From: Bacillus pseudomycoides
Lineage (GTDB): Bacteria > Bacillota > Bacilli > Bacillales > Bacillaceae_G
DNA length: 64,000 nucleotides
Assembly (NCBI RefSeq): GCF_022811845.1
Contig: NZ_CP064266.1
Span: forward strand, 1,550,001-1,614,000
Reading direction: 5' to 3'
The notes beneath the pieces were generated by a model. It searched no databases. It worked only from the letters and a program-made list of their open reading frames with translations, and was not told the origin of the DNA. Both the position numbers and the translations under genes were made by a program. How positions within the stretch are numbered: position 1 is the first letter of the stretch; each line of letters begins with the position of its first letter. This document shows positions 18,101-27,370 of the stretch, in pieces.

Positions 18101-18710
18101 TGGTATGGCAGCAAGATACCTTGGTATCCACGTTGCAACACCAGTATTCGATGGTGCTCGTGAGGAAGATGTATGGGGTACAATCGAGGAAGCTGGTATG
18201 GCGAATGACGCGAAAACGATCCTATATGATGGACGTACTGGTGAGCCATTCGACAACCGTGTATCTGTTGGTGTCATGTATATGATCAAACTTGCGCACA
18301 TGGTTGACGATAAACTTCATGCTCGTTCTACTGGACCATACTCACTTGTAACGCAACAACCTCTTGGAGGTAAAGCACAATTCGGTGGACAACGTTTCGG
18401 TGAGATGGAGGTTTGGGCACTTGAAGCTTATGGTGCTGCTTATACTCTTCAAGAAATCTTAACTGTGAAGTCGGATGATGTTGTCGGCCGCGTTAAGACG
18501 TACGAAGCGATTGTCAAAGGCGAAAACGTTCCAGAACCAGGCGTTCCAGAGTCATTCAAAGTATTGATTAAAGAATTACAAAGCTTAGGTATGGACGTTA
18601 AAATGATGTCTAGCGACGATACAGAAATTGAAATGCGTGATACGGAAGATGATGATGATCATCAATCAGCAGATAAATTAAACATCGAAGTTGAGACAAC
18701 TAAGGAATAA
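15177..18710 (+). CDS. rpoB: DNA-directed RNA polymerase beta subunit
   Basis: The beta subunit forms half of the RNA polymerase active-site cleft and the rifampicin pocket. The pocket region [23 protein letters not shown] is intact, with the usual Q, D, H and R residues seen in sensitive strains, followed by [19 protein letters not shown]. The TTG at 15177 is preferred because GAGGGGTGA precedes it by 6 nt; this yields [19 protein letters not shown] and 1177 residues. The C-terminus is acidic (DTEDDDDHQ), as in the B. cereus group. rpoC follows after 37 nt. Confidence 0.97.
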   Translation: [1177 protein letters not shown]

Positions 18711-18747
18711 TTGGGATAACCTGTAGACTAAAAGGGAGGTAGGCCCC

Positions 18748-21700
18748 TTGATAGATGTAAATAACTTTGAATATATGAAGATTGGACTTGCTTCGCCTGA
18801 CAAGATTCGTTCTTGGTCATACGGTGAAGTTAAGAAACCAGAAACAATTAATTATCGTACGTTAAAGCCTGAAAAAGACGGCTTGTTCTGTGAGCGTATT
18901 TTCGGACCACAAAAGGACTGGGAATGTCATTGCGGAAAATATAAACGTGTACGTTATAAAGGTGTAGTTTGTGATCGATGTGGCGTAGAAGTAACGCGTG
19001 CGAAAGTACGTCGTGAACGTATGGGCCATATCGAATTAGCTGCTCCTGTATCTCATATTTGGTATTTCAAAGGTATCCCGAGCCGCATGGGACTTGTCTT
19101 AGACATGTCCCCTCGCGCGCTTGAAGAAGTAATTTATTTCGCTTCTTATGTTGTAACAGAAAGTGGGGATACACCACTTGATAAGAAGCAATTGCTTTCT
19201 GAAAAAGAATACCGTGCATATCGTGACCGATATGGCAGCACGTTCCAAGCTGCTATGGGTGCAGAAGCGATTAAGAAGCTATTACAAGACATCGATTTAG
19301 ATAAAGAAGTAGACTTCTTAAAAGAAGAATTAAAAACAGCACAAGGACAACGTCGTACTCGTGCTATTAAACGTCTAGAGGTATTAGAAGCGTTCCGTAA
19401 CTCTGGGAATGAGCCATCTTGGATGATCTTAGATGTTCTTCCAGTTATTCCGCCAGAACTACGCCCAATGGTACAGTTAGATGGTGGACGTTTTGCAACT
19501 TCTGACTTAAACGATTTATATCGTCGTGTAATTAACCGTAACAACCGTTTAAAACGTCTATTGGACTTAGGTGCACCAAGCATCATTGTTCAAAACGAAA
19601 AACGTATGTTACAAGAGGCTGTAGACGCATTAATCGATAATGGTCGTCGTGGCCGTCCAGTTACTGGACCAGGTAACCGTCCATTAAAATCACTATCACA
19701 CATGCTAAAAGGTAAACAAGGACGTTTCCGTCAAAACTTATTGGGTAAACGTGTTGACTACTCTGGTCGTTCGGTTATCGTTGTAGGACCGAACTTAAAA
19801 ATGTATCAATGTGGATTACCGAAAGAGATGGCACTTGAATTGTTCAAACCTTTCGTTATGAAAGATTTAGTGGAAAAAGGATTAGCACATAACATTAAGA
19901 GTGCAAAACGTAAAATCGAGCGTGTACACCCTGAAGTTTGGGATGTTTTAGAATCTGTAATTAAAGAACATCCAGTACTTCTAAACCGTGCACCAACGCT
20001 TCACCGTCTTGGTATCCAAGCGTTCGAACCTACATTAGTAGAAGGACGCGCAATCCGTCTTCATCCACTTGTGTGTACTGCATACAACGCGGACTTTGAT
20101 GGTGACCAAATGGCGGTTCACGTTCCGTTATCATCAGAAGCACAAGCGGAAGCTCGTCTTCTTATGTTAGCAGCACAAAACATCTTGAACCCGAAAGATG
20201 GAAAACCAGTTGTTACACCATCTCAGGATATGGTATTAGGTAACTATTACTTAACACTTGAGCGTGAGGGTGCAATTGGTGAAGGTATGGTGTTCAAAGA
20301 TGCAAATGAAGCATTGCTTGCGTATCAAAACGGATATGTACATCTTCATACTCGTGTCGCTGTTGCTGCAAACTCAGTGAACAACAATGAAACATTTACT
20401 GAAGAGCAAAAAGGCAAGCTTCTATTAACAACAGTTGGTAAATTAATATTTAACGAAATCTTACCGAAGTCGTTCCCTTATATTAACGAACCAACAAATT
20501 CAAACCTTGAAAAAGAAACACCAGCGAAATACTTCGTTGAAAAAGGTGCGAACATTAAAGAAATTATTGCTAGTCGCGAAGAAGTGGCGCCATTTAGCAA
20601 GAAAATCCTTGGTAACATCATTGCGGAAGTGTTTAAACGTTTCCAGATTACAGAAACGTCTCGCATGCTTGACCGTATGAAGAACTTAGGATTCAAATAT
20701 TCTACAAAAGCTGGTATTACAGTTGGGGTAGCGGATATTCTTGTATTAGGTGAAAAAGATGAAATTCTCCACGAAGCACAAGCAAAAGTAGATAAAGTAA
20801 TTAAACAATTCCGTCGCGGTTTAATCACGGAAGAAGAACGTTACGATCGCGTTATCTCTATTTGGAGTAATGCAAAAGATGTTATCCAAGGAAAATTGAT
20901 GAAATCCTTGAATAAACGCAACCCAATCTTCATGATGAGTGACTCTGGTGCCCGTGGTAACGCATCGAATTTCACTCAGCTTGCTGGTATGCGTGGTCTG
21001 ATGGCCAACCCATCTGGTCGTATCATTGAACTTCCAATCAAGTCAAGTTTCCGTGAAGGTTTAACAGTACTTGAGTACTTCATCTCTACGCACGGTGCGC
21101 GTAAAGGTCTTGCCGATACAGCACTTAAGACTGCCGATTCTGGTTACTTAACACGTCGTCTTGTAGACGTTGCACAAGATGTTATCGTTCGTGAAGACGA
21201 TTGTGGAACAGATCGTGGTTTATTAATCGGTGCGATTAAAGAGGGTAATGAAGTAATCGAGTCATTATATGATCGTCTTGTAGGACGTTTTGCAAGAAAA
21301 ACTGTAAAACACCCTGAAACAGGTGAAGTATTAGTTCGTGAAAATGAATTAATTACCGAAGATATCGCTCATATCGTTGAAAACTCAGGTGTTGAAACGG
21401 TAAATATCCGTTCAGCGTTCACATGTAACACTCGCCACGGTGTATGTAAGAAATGTTACGGTCGCAACTTAGCTACTGGTACAGACGTAGAAGTAGGAGA
21501 AGCGGTAGGTATTATCGCAGCTCAATCTATCGGTGAGCCAGGTACACAGTTAACGATGCGTACATTCCATACAGGTGGGGTTGCCGGAGATGATATCACA
21601 CAAGGTTTACCTCGTATCCAAGAGATCTTCGAAGCTCGTAACCCGAAAGGTCAGGCAGTTATCAGTGAAATCGACGGTGTTATCGCGGCGGTCAACGATG

Positions 21701-22362
21701 TTAAAGATCGTCAAGAGGTAGTTGTACAAGGTGAGGTTGAAGCTCGCACATATGCAATTCCTTATGGTGCTCGTCTGAAAGTAGCTCCAGGACAGCCAAT
21801 TGGTCACGGAAAAGAGTTAACAGAAGGTTCTATTGATCCGAAAGAATTACTAAAAGTAACGGACATTACAGCGGTTCAAGAATACTTACTACGCGAAGTT
21901 CAAAAAGTATACCGTATGCAAGGGGTAGAAATTGGTGACAAACACGTAGAGGTAATGGTTCGCCAAATGCTTCGTAAAGTTCGTGTAATTGATGCTGGTG
22001 AAACAGATGTGTTACCAGGAACATTGCTGGATATTCATCAGTTTACTGATGCGAATGCAAAAGTGTTGCTTAAAGGTAAACAACCTGCAACAGCAAGACC
22101 AGTACTTCTTGGTATTACAAAAGCTTCACTTGAAACAGATTCATTCTTATCTGCAGCGTCGTTCCAAGAAACAACTCGCGTTCTAACAGATGCAGCAATT
22201 AAAGGCAAGCGCGATGAGCTTCTAGGATTGAAAGAGAATGTTATTATCGGTAAACTTGTTCCGGCTGGAACTGGTATGAATCGTTATCGTAAAGTTGATC
22301 TTGTTAAAACAAAACAAGATGACATGAACGTGGAAAACGATGAAGTTTACGTGGAACAGTAA
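18748..22362 (+). CDS. rpoC: DNA-directed RNA polymerase beta' subunit
   Basis: The beta' subunit (1204 residues) carries the catalytic Mg-binding NADFDGD motif at about 446-452. An N-terminal zinc ribbon uses C60, C62, C75 and C78, and a second zinc site (CGTDRG ... CNTRHGVCKKCYG) lies in the C-terminal half. The bridge-helix and trigger-loop region includes MRTFHTGGVAGDDITQGLPRIQEIFEAR-type sequence. The start is TTG after GGGAGGTAGGCCCC. Confidence 0.97.
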   Translation: MIDVNNFEYMKIGLASPDKIRSWSYGEVKKPETINYRTLKPEKDGLFCERIFGPQKDWECHCGKYKRVRYKGVVCDRCGVEVTRAKVRRERMGHIELAAPVSHIWYFKGIPSRMGLVLDMSPRALEEVIYFASYVVTESGDTPLDKKQLLSEKEYRAYRDRYGSTFQAAMGAEAIKKLLQDIDLDKEVDFLKEELKTAQGQRRTRAIKRLEVLEAFRNSGNEPSWMILDVLPVIPPELRPMVQLDGGRFATSDLNDLYRRVINRNNRLKRLLDLGAPSIIVQNEKRMLQEAVDALIDNGRRGRPVTGPGNRPLKSLSHMLKGKQGRFRQNLLGKRVDYSGRSVIVVGPNLKMYQCGLPKEMALELFKPFVMKDLVEKGLAHNIKSAKRKIERVHPEVWDVLESVIKEHPVLLNRAPTLHRLGIQAFEPTLVEGRAIRLHPLVCTAYNADFDGDQMAVHVPLSSEAQAEARLLMLAAQNILNPKDGKPVVTPSQDMVLGNYYLTLEREGAIGEGMVFKDANEALLAYQNGYVHLHTRVAVAANSVNNNETFTEEQKGKLLLTTVGKLIFNEILPKSFPYINEPTNSNLEKETPAKYFVEKGANIKEIIASREEVAPFSKKILGNIIAEVFKRFQITETSRMLDRMKNLGFKYSTKAGITVGVADILVLGEKDEILHEAQAKVDKVIKQFRRGLITEEERYDRVISIWSNAKDVIQGKLMKSLNKRNPIFMMSDSGARGNASNFTQLAGMRGLMANPSGRIIELPIKSSFREGLTVLEYFISTHGARKGLADTALKTADSGYLTRRLVDVAQDVIVREDDCGTDRGLLIGAIKEGNEVIESLYDRLVGRFARKTVKHPETGEVLVRENELITEDIAHIVENSGVETVNIRSAFTCNTRHGVCKKCYGRNLATGTDVEVGEAVGIIAAQSIGEPGTQLTMRTFHTGGVAGDDITQGLPRIQEIFEARNPKGQAVISEIDGVIAAVNDVKDRQEVVVQGEVEARTYAIPYGARLKVAPGQPIGHGKELTEGSIDPKELLKVTDITAVQEYLLREVQKVYRMQGVEIGDKHVEVMVRQMLRKVRVIDAGETDVLPGTLLDIHQFTDANAKVLLKGKQPATARPVLLGITKASLETDSFLSAASFQETTRVLTDAAIKGKRDELLGLKENVIIGKLVPAGTGMNRYRKVDLVKTKQDDMNVENDEVYVEQ

Positions 22363-22404
22363 AATTTTCCGTCGTAAATTTTGTATAAAAACAGATAATC
22401 CTAG

Positions 22405-22434
22405 TTGACATTGTATGAGTCAAAATGTTACTAT
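22405..22434 (+). promoter_or_regulatory. SigA-type promoter of the str cluster
   Basis: TTGACA at 22405-22410 and TACTAT at 22429-22434 have an 18-nt spacer, just after rpoC and upstream of the L7Ae-like gene. It probably drives that gene and rpsL-rpsG-fusA. Confidence 0.7.
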
Positions 22435-22475
22435 AAGCAAGGTTGCTCCTGAACGATGCTTTGGAGGATATGTAT

Positions 22476-22724
22476 ATGTCTTATCAAAAAGTATCAAATG
22501 CTGAAAATGTAGTCGTTGGTCATAAACGAACATTGGAAGCAATCAAAAATGGTACAGTTAAAGAAGTTGTCATTGCAGAGGATGCTGACATGCGGTTAAC
22601 CCATGTTATTACTCGCACTGCGCTACAACATAACGTGCCCATAACCAAAGTTGAATCAGTTCGTAAGCTTGGGAAAGCTTCGGGGATTCAAGTGGGAGCT
22701 TCAGCAATAGGAATAATAAGTTAA
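22476..22724 (+). CDS. rplGB: L7Ae-family RNA-binding protein (YbxF)
   Basis: This is an 82-residue L7Ae/L30e-fold protein. B. subtilis YbxF binds kink-turn RNA and associates with ribosomes. VVGHKRTLEAIKNG, VVIAEDADMRLT and VESVRKLGKASGIQVGASAIGI are family motifs. The ATG at 22476 is set by TTGGAGGATA 8 nt upstream. It sits between rpoC and rpsL as in B. subtilis. Confidence 0.92.
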   Translation: MSYQKVSNAENVVVGHKRTLEAIKNGTVKEVVIAEDADMRLTHVITRTALQHNVPITKVESVRKLGKASGIQVGASAIGIIS

Positions 22725-22728
22725 AACT

Positions 22729-22769
22729 GTTTTTGTGAGGAGAGAGCATTTGCTCTCCCTTGCAAAAAC
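22729..22769 (+). promoter_or_regulatory. Two-tier hairpin in the rpsL leader
   Basis: Two nested inverted repeats, GTTTTTG/CAAAAAC (22729-22735, 22763-22769) and GAGAGCA/TGCTCTC (22742-22748, 22751-22757), form one long interrupted stem about 70 nt before rpsL. There is no T-run directly after it. I see no GA/AG kink-turn signature. Its role is unknown; an attenuator or ribosomal-protein target is possible. Confidence 0.55.
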
Positions 22770-22839
22770 TTTGTTTTCAACTAATAATGAACCACCTGGA
22801 TATGTGGTCATACAAACATGCGAAGGGAGGATAAATCAA

Positions 22840-23262
22840 ATGCCTACTATTAACCAATTAGTGAGAAATGGTCGTACTGATAAAGTATGGAAATCTAAAT
22901 CACCTGCGTTAAACAAAGGTTTCAACTCTTTAAAGAAAAAATCAACTGATATCTCTGCACCTCAAAAACGTGGTGTATGTACTCGTGTTGGTACAATGAC
23001 TCCAAAGAAACCAAACTCAGCGTTACGTAAATACGCTCGTGTACGTTTAACAAATGGTATCGAGGTTACTGCTTACATCCCAGGTATCGGTCATAACCTA
23101 CAAGAGCATAGCGTAGTATTAATTCGCGGTGGTCGTGTAAAGGATTTACCGGGGGTACGTTACCACATCGTTCGTGGTGCGCTTGACACAGCTGGTGTTG
23201 ACAAACGTATGCAAGGACGTTCTAAATATGGTACTAAGAGACCAAAACCTGCTAAAAAATAA
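22840..23262 (+). CDS. rpsL: 30S ribosomal protein S12
   Basis: S12 sits at the decoding centre. Of its 140 residues the stretches KKPNSALRKYARV and PGIGHNLQEHSVVLIRGGRVKDLPGVRY contain the lysines whose mutation gives streptomycin resistance; here they are wild-type lysines. The ATG follows GGGAGGATAAATCAA. In-frame codons back to 22735 are leader. Confidence 0.97.
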   Translation: MPTINQLVRNGRTDKVWKSKSPALNKGFNSLKKKSTDISAPQKRGVCTRVGTMTPKKPNSALRKYARVRLTNGIEVTAYIPGIGHNLQEHSVVLIRGGRVKDLPGVRYHIVRGALDTAGVDKRMQGRSKYGTKRPKPAKK

Positions 23263-23291
23263 TAATTTTAAAATGAAAGGAGGAACTCAAT

Positions 23292-23762
23292 ATGCCTCGT
23301 AAAGGACCTGTTGTGAAACGTGACGTGTTACCAGATCCAATGTATAATTCTAAACTAGTAACGCGTCTAATCAACAAAATGATGGTTGACGGTAAAAAAG
23401 GTAAATCTCAAACAATTCTTTATAATGCGTTCGATATCGTTAGTGAACGTACTGGTAAAGAACCAATGGAAGTATTCGAGCAAGCTCTTAAGAACATCAT
23501 GCCTGTTCTTGAAGTACGCGCTCGTCGTGTTGGTGGTGCTAACTACCAAGTTCCAGTTGAGGTTCGTCCAGAACGCCGTACAACTTTAGGTCTTCGCTGG
23601 TTAGTAAACTACGCTCGTCTTCGTGGTGAAAAAACTATGGAAGAGCGTCTTGCTAACGAAATCTTAGATGCAGCTAACAACGCTGGTGCATCTGTTAAGA
23701 AACGTGAAGACACTCATAAAATGGCAGAAGCTAACAAAGCATTTGCTCATTACCGTTGGTAG
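23292..23762 (+). CDS. rpsG: 30S ribosomal protein S7
   Basis: S7 nucleates the 30S head and lines the E site. The 156-residue protein begins PRKGPVVKRDVLPDPMYNSKLVTRLINKMM and contains RRVGGANYQVPVEV. It starts after AAAGGAGGAACTCAAT, 29 nt from rpsL. Confidence 0.97.
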   Translation: MPRKGPVVKRDVLPDPMYNSKLVTRLINKMMVDGKKGKSQTILYNAFDIVSERTGKEPMEVFEQALKNIMPVLEVRARRVGGANYQVPVEVRPERRTTLGLRWLVNYARLRGEKTMEERLANEILDAANNAGASVKKREDTHKMAEANKAFAHYRW

Positions 23763-23822
23763 GATTCAACGTAAAATAAATGTAAGCATAAACCGCTTTA
23801 TTTGTCGCTTATGGAAGTGTGG

Positions 23823-23845
23823 AGAGGGAGAGTGCCTCTCCCTTT
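23823..23845 (+). promoter_or_regulatory. Hairpin in the rpsG-fusA gap
   Basis: AGGGAGAG/CTCTCCCT at 23825-23832 and 23836-23843 forms a perfect 8-bp stem with a TGC loop, followed only by TTCAATG. It lies in a 208-nt gap. The rest of the gap shows no gene. It may be a weak terminator or processing site. Confidence 0.5.
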
Positions 23846-23970
23846 CAATGGGCGCTCGTTTTACATAATGAGGGTACTAGACATACTGACATATGTAACA
23901 AAATAAAGTGGCTTTTTTGCTACTTAAAATAAAATAATCCAATCCATATATGGAAGGAGCAAGACACCAA

Positions 23971-26049
23971 ATGGCAAGAGAGTTCTCTTTAGAAAACACT
24001 CGTAATATTGGTATCATGGCTCACATCGATGCTGGTAAAACAACAGCAACTGAGCGTATCCTGTACTATACAGGTCGTATTCATAAAATCGGTGAAACTC
24101 ATGAAGGTGCATCTCAGATGGACTGGATGGAGCAAGAGCAAGAGCGTGGTATCACAATTACTTCTGCTGCAACTACAGCTCAATGGAAAGGTCACCGTGT
24201 AAACATCATTGACACTCCAGGACACGTAGACTTCACAGTAGAAGTAGAACGTTCTTTACGCGTACTTGATGGCGCAGTAGCAGTACTTGATGCACAATCT
24301 GGTGTAGAACCACAAACAGAAACTGTTTGGCGTCAGGCTACTACTTACGGCGTACCTCGTATCGTATTCGTTAATAAAATGGATAAGATCGGTGCAGATT
24401 TCTTATACTCTGTAGGAACAATCCACGATCGTTTACAAGCAAACGCACATCCAATTCAGTTACCAATCGGGGCTGAAGATGAGTTCAATGGTATCATTGA
24501 CCTTGTTGAAGAATGTGCTTACATGTACGGTAACGATTTAGGGACAGATATTCAACGTATCGAAATTCCTGAAGAGCATAAAGAACTAGCTGAAGAATAC
24601 CGTGGAAAACTTATCGAAGCGGTAGCTGAGCTTGATGAAGAAATGATGATGAAGTACCTGGAAGGTGAAGAAATCACTGTAGAAGAGCTTAAAGCTGGTA
24701 TCCGTAAGGCTACAACTTCTGTTGAATTCTTCCCAGTAATCTGTGGTTCTGCATTCAAAAACAAAGGTGTTCAAATTCTGTTAGATGCAGTTATCGACTA
24801 CCTACCATCTCCACTAGACGTACCTGCTATTAAAGGTACTCTTCCGGATACAGATGAAGAAGTAGAACGTAAGTCTAGCGATGAAGAGCCATTCGCAGCT
24901 CTAGCATTCAAAATCATGACTGACCCTTACGTTGGTAAATTAACGTTCTTCCGTGTGTACTCTGGTGTGTTAAACTCTGGATCATACGTGAAAAACTCAA
25001 CTAAAGGTAAGCGTGAGCGTGTAGGTCGTATCCTACAAATGCACGCTAACAGCCGTGAAGAGATCTCAACAGTTTACGCTGGTGACATCGCTGCTGCTGT
25101 AGGTTTAAAAGATACTACTACTGGTGATACTCTTTGTGACGAGAAGAGCCTTGTTATCCTTGAGTCTATGGAATTCCCAGAGCCAGTTATCTCTGTAGCT
25201 ATCGAACCAAAATCTAAAGCTGACCAAGATAAAATGGGTACAGCATTATCTAAGCTTTCTGAAGAAGATCCAACATTCCGTGCTCACACTGACCAAGAAA
25301 CTGGCCAAACAATCATTGCTGGTATGGGTGAACTTCACCTTGATATCATCGTTGACCGTATGCGCCGTGAATTCAAAGTGGAAGCAAACGTTGGTGCTCC
25401 TCAGGTAGCATACCGTGAGACTTTCCGCGCTGCTGCGAAAGTTGAAGGTAAGTTCGCTCGTCAATCTGGTGGTCGTGGACAATTCGGTCACGTTTGGATT
25501 GAGTTTGAACCTAATGAAGAAGGTAAAGGATTCGAATTCGAAAACAAGATCGTCGGTGGTGTAGTTCCACGTGAATACATCCCAGCTGTAGGAGCAGGTC
25601 TTGAAGATGCACTTAAAAATGGTGTACTAGCTGGTTATCCACTAGTTGACATTAAAGCTGCATTAGTTGACGGATCTTACCATGATGTTGACTCCTCTGA
25701 GATGGCGTTCAAAATCGCTGCATCTATGGCGCTTAAAGCTGCGGTTTCTAAATGTAGCCCAGTAATTCTTGAGCCAATGATGAAAGTTGAAGTTGTAATT
25801 CCTGAAGAGTACATGGGTGACATTATGGGTGACGTAACATCTCGTCGTGGACGTGTAGAAGGTATGGAAGCTCGCGGTAACGCACAAGTTGTTCGCGCTA
25901 TGGTTCCACTTTCTGAAATGTTCGGTTATGCAACGTCATTACGTTCTAACACTCAAGGACGCGGAACATTCTCAATGACATTTGATCATTATGAAGAAGT
26001 ACCGAAGTCTGTTTCAGAAGAAATTATCAAAAAAAATAAAGGTGAATAA
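23971..26049 (+). CDS. fusA: Elongation factor G
   Basis: EF-G catalyses translocation. G-domain motifs are intact: AHIDAGKTT (18-26), RGITITSAATT, DTPGHVDF and NKMDKIGAD. The 692 residues continue through domains II-V. The start (AREFSLENTRNIG) is the ATG 11 nt after GGAAGGAG; codons back to 23950 lack support. Confidence 0.97.
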   Translation: MAREFSLENTRNIGIMAHIDAGKTTATERILYYTGRIHKIGETHEGASQMDWMEQEQERGITITSAATTAQWKGHRVNIIDTPGHVDFTVEVERSLRVLDGAVAVLDAQSGVEPQTETVWRQATTYGVPRIVFVNKMDKIGADFLYSVGTIHDRLQANAHPIQLPIGAEDEFNGIIDLVEECAYMYGNDLGTDIQRIEIPEEHKELAEEYRGKLIEAVAELDEEMMMKYLEGEEITVEELKAGIRKATTSVEFFPVICGSAFKNKGVQILLDAVIDYLPSPLDVPAIKGTLPDTDEEVERKSSDEEPFAALAFKIMTDPYVGKLTFFRVYSGVLNSGSYVKNSTKGKRERVGRILQMHANSREEISTVYAGDIAAAVGLKDTTTGDTLCDEKSLVILESMEFPEPVISVAIEPKSKADQDKMGTALSKLSEEDPTFRAHTDQETGQTIIAGMGELHLDIIVDRMRREFKVEANVGAPQVAYRETFRAAAKVEGKFARQSGGRGQFGHVWIEFEPNEEGKGFEFENKIVGGVVPREYIPAVGAGLEDALKNGVLAGYPLVDIKAALVDGSYHDVDSSEMAFKIAASMALKAAVSKCSPVILEPMMKVEVVIPEEYMGDIMGDVTSRRGRVEGMEARGNAQVVRAMVPLSEMFGYATSLRSNTQGRGTFSMTFDHYEEVPKSVSEEIIKKNKGE

Positions 26050-26078
26050 TTGATTTTTATCGATTGTTCAAGTATAAC
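26050..26078 (+). promoter_or_regulatory. SigA-type promoter of tuf
   Basis: TTGATT at 26050-26055 and TATAAC at 26073-26078 are 17 nt apart, directly after the fusA stop, giving predicted initiation near 26085. Confidence 0.65.
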
Positions 26079-26092
26079 TACTTATGTAAGCT

Positions 26093-26122
26093 TAGAAAGT
26101 GAAGCTTAAGTTTCACTTTCTA
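26093..26122 (+). promoter_or_regulatory. Strong hairpin near the 5' end of the tuf leader
   Basis: TAGAAAGTGAA (26093-26103) and TTCACTTTCTA (26112-26122) form a perfect 11-bp stem. No T-run follows, so it is not a standard terminator. If transcription begins at the promoter above, the hairpin is almost at the 5' end of the tuf mRNA, where it could stabilise the message. Confidence 0.65.
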
Positions 26123-26166
26123 GTCTAAATATAAAATAACCTATATAAACTAAGGAGGAATTTAGA

Positions 26167-27354
26167 ATGGCTAAAGCTAAATTCGAACGTTCTAAACCCC
26201 ATGTTAACATCGGTACAATCGGCCACGTTGACCATGGTAAAACTACATTAACTGCTGCGATCACTACAGTTCTTGCAAAAGCTGGTGGTGCTGAAGCACG
26301 CGGATACGATCAAATCGATGCTGCTCCAGAAGAAAGAGAGCGCGGTATCACAATCTCAACTGCACACGTTGAGTACGAAACTGAAACTCGTCACTATGCA
26401 CACGTTGACTGCCCAGGACATGCTGACTATGTTAAAAACATGATCACTGGTGCTGCTCAAATGGACGGCGGTATCTTAGTAGTATCTGCTGCTGATGGCC
26501 CAATGCCTCAAACACGTGAGCACATCCTTCTTTCTCGTCAAGTAGGTGTTCCTTACATCGTTGTATTCTTAAACAAATGCGACATGGTAGACGACGAAGA
26601 ATTATTAGAATTAGTAGAAATGGAAGTTCGCGACCTATTATCTGAATACGGATTCCCAGGCGACGATATTCCTGTAGTTAAAGGTTCTGCTCTTAAAGCT
26701 CTTCAAGGCGAAGCTGAGTGGGAAGAAAAAATCATCGAATTAATGTCTGAAGTTGATTCTTATATCCCAACTCCAGAACGTGAAACTGACAAACCATTCT
26801 TAATGCCTATCGAGGATGTATTCTCTATCACAGGTCGTGGTACAGTTGCAACTGGTCGTGTAGAGCGCGGAATCGTTAAAGTTGGTGACGTAGTAGAAAT
26901 CATCGGTCTTGCTGAAGAGAACGCTTCTACAACTGTAACTGGTGTAGAAATGTTCCGTAAACTTCTTGACCAAGCTCAAGCTGGAGACAACATCGGTGCT
27001 CTACTTCGTGGGGTTGCTCGTGAAGACATCCAACGTGGACAAGTTCTTGCTAAAACTGGCTCTGTAAAAGCTCACGCTAAATTCAAAGCTGAAGTTTTCG
27101 TTCTATCTAAAGAAGAAGGTGGACGTCACACTCCATTCTTCGCTAACTACCGCCCACAATTCTATTTCCGTACAACTGACGTAACTGGAATCATCCAATT
27201 ACCAGAAGGTACTGAAATGGTAATGCCTGGCGACAACATCGAAATGACTATTGAACTTATCGCTCCAATCGCAATCGAAGAAGGAACTAAGTTCTCTATC
27301 CGTGAAGGTGGACGTACTGTAGGTTACGGCGTAGTTGCTACAATCGTTGAGTAA
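26167..27354 (+). CDS. tuf: Elongation factor Tu
   Basis: EF-Tu delivers aminoacyl-tRNA. All G motifs are present: GHVDHGKTT (19-27), RGITISTAHVEYET, DCPGHADY and NKCDMVDD. At 395 residues it is the single tuf of Bacillus. The start follows AAGGAGGAATTTAGA. Its own promoter and a terminator frame it, so it can be expressed above the rest of the str cluster. Confidence 0.98.
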   Translation: MAKAKFERSKPHVNIGTIGHVDHGKTTLTAAITTVLAKAGGAEARGYDQIDAAPEERERGITISTAHVEYETETRHYAHVDCPGHADYVKNMITGAAQMDGGILVVSAADGPMPQTREHILLSRQVGVPYIVVFLNKCDMVDDEELLELVEMEVRDLLSEYGFPGDDIPVVKGSALKALQGEAEWEEKIIELMSEVDSYIPTPERETDKPFLMPIEDVFSITGRGTVATGRVERGIVKVGDVVEIIGLAEENASTTVTGVEMFRKLLDQAQAGDNIGALLRGVAREDIQRGQVLAKTGSVKAHAKFKAEVFVLSKEEGGRHTPFFANYRPQFYFRTTDVTGIIQLPEGTEMVMPGDNIEMTIELIAPIAIEEGTKFSIREGGRTVGYGVVATIVE

Positions 27355-27370
27355 TCTTTAAATAGATTTA

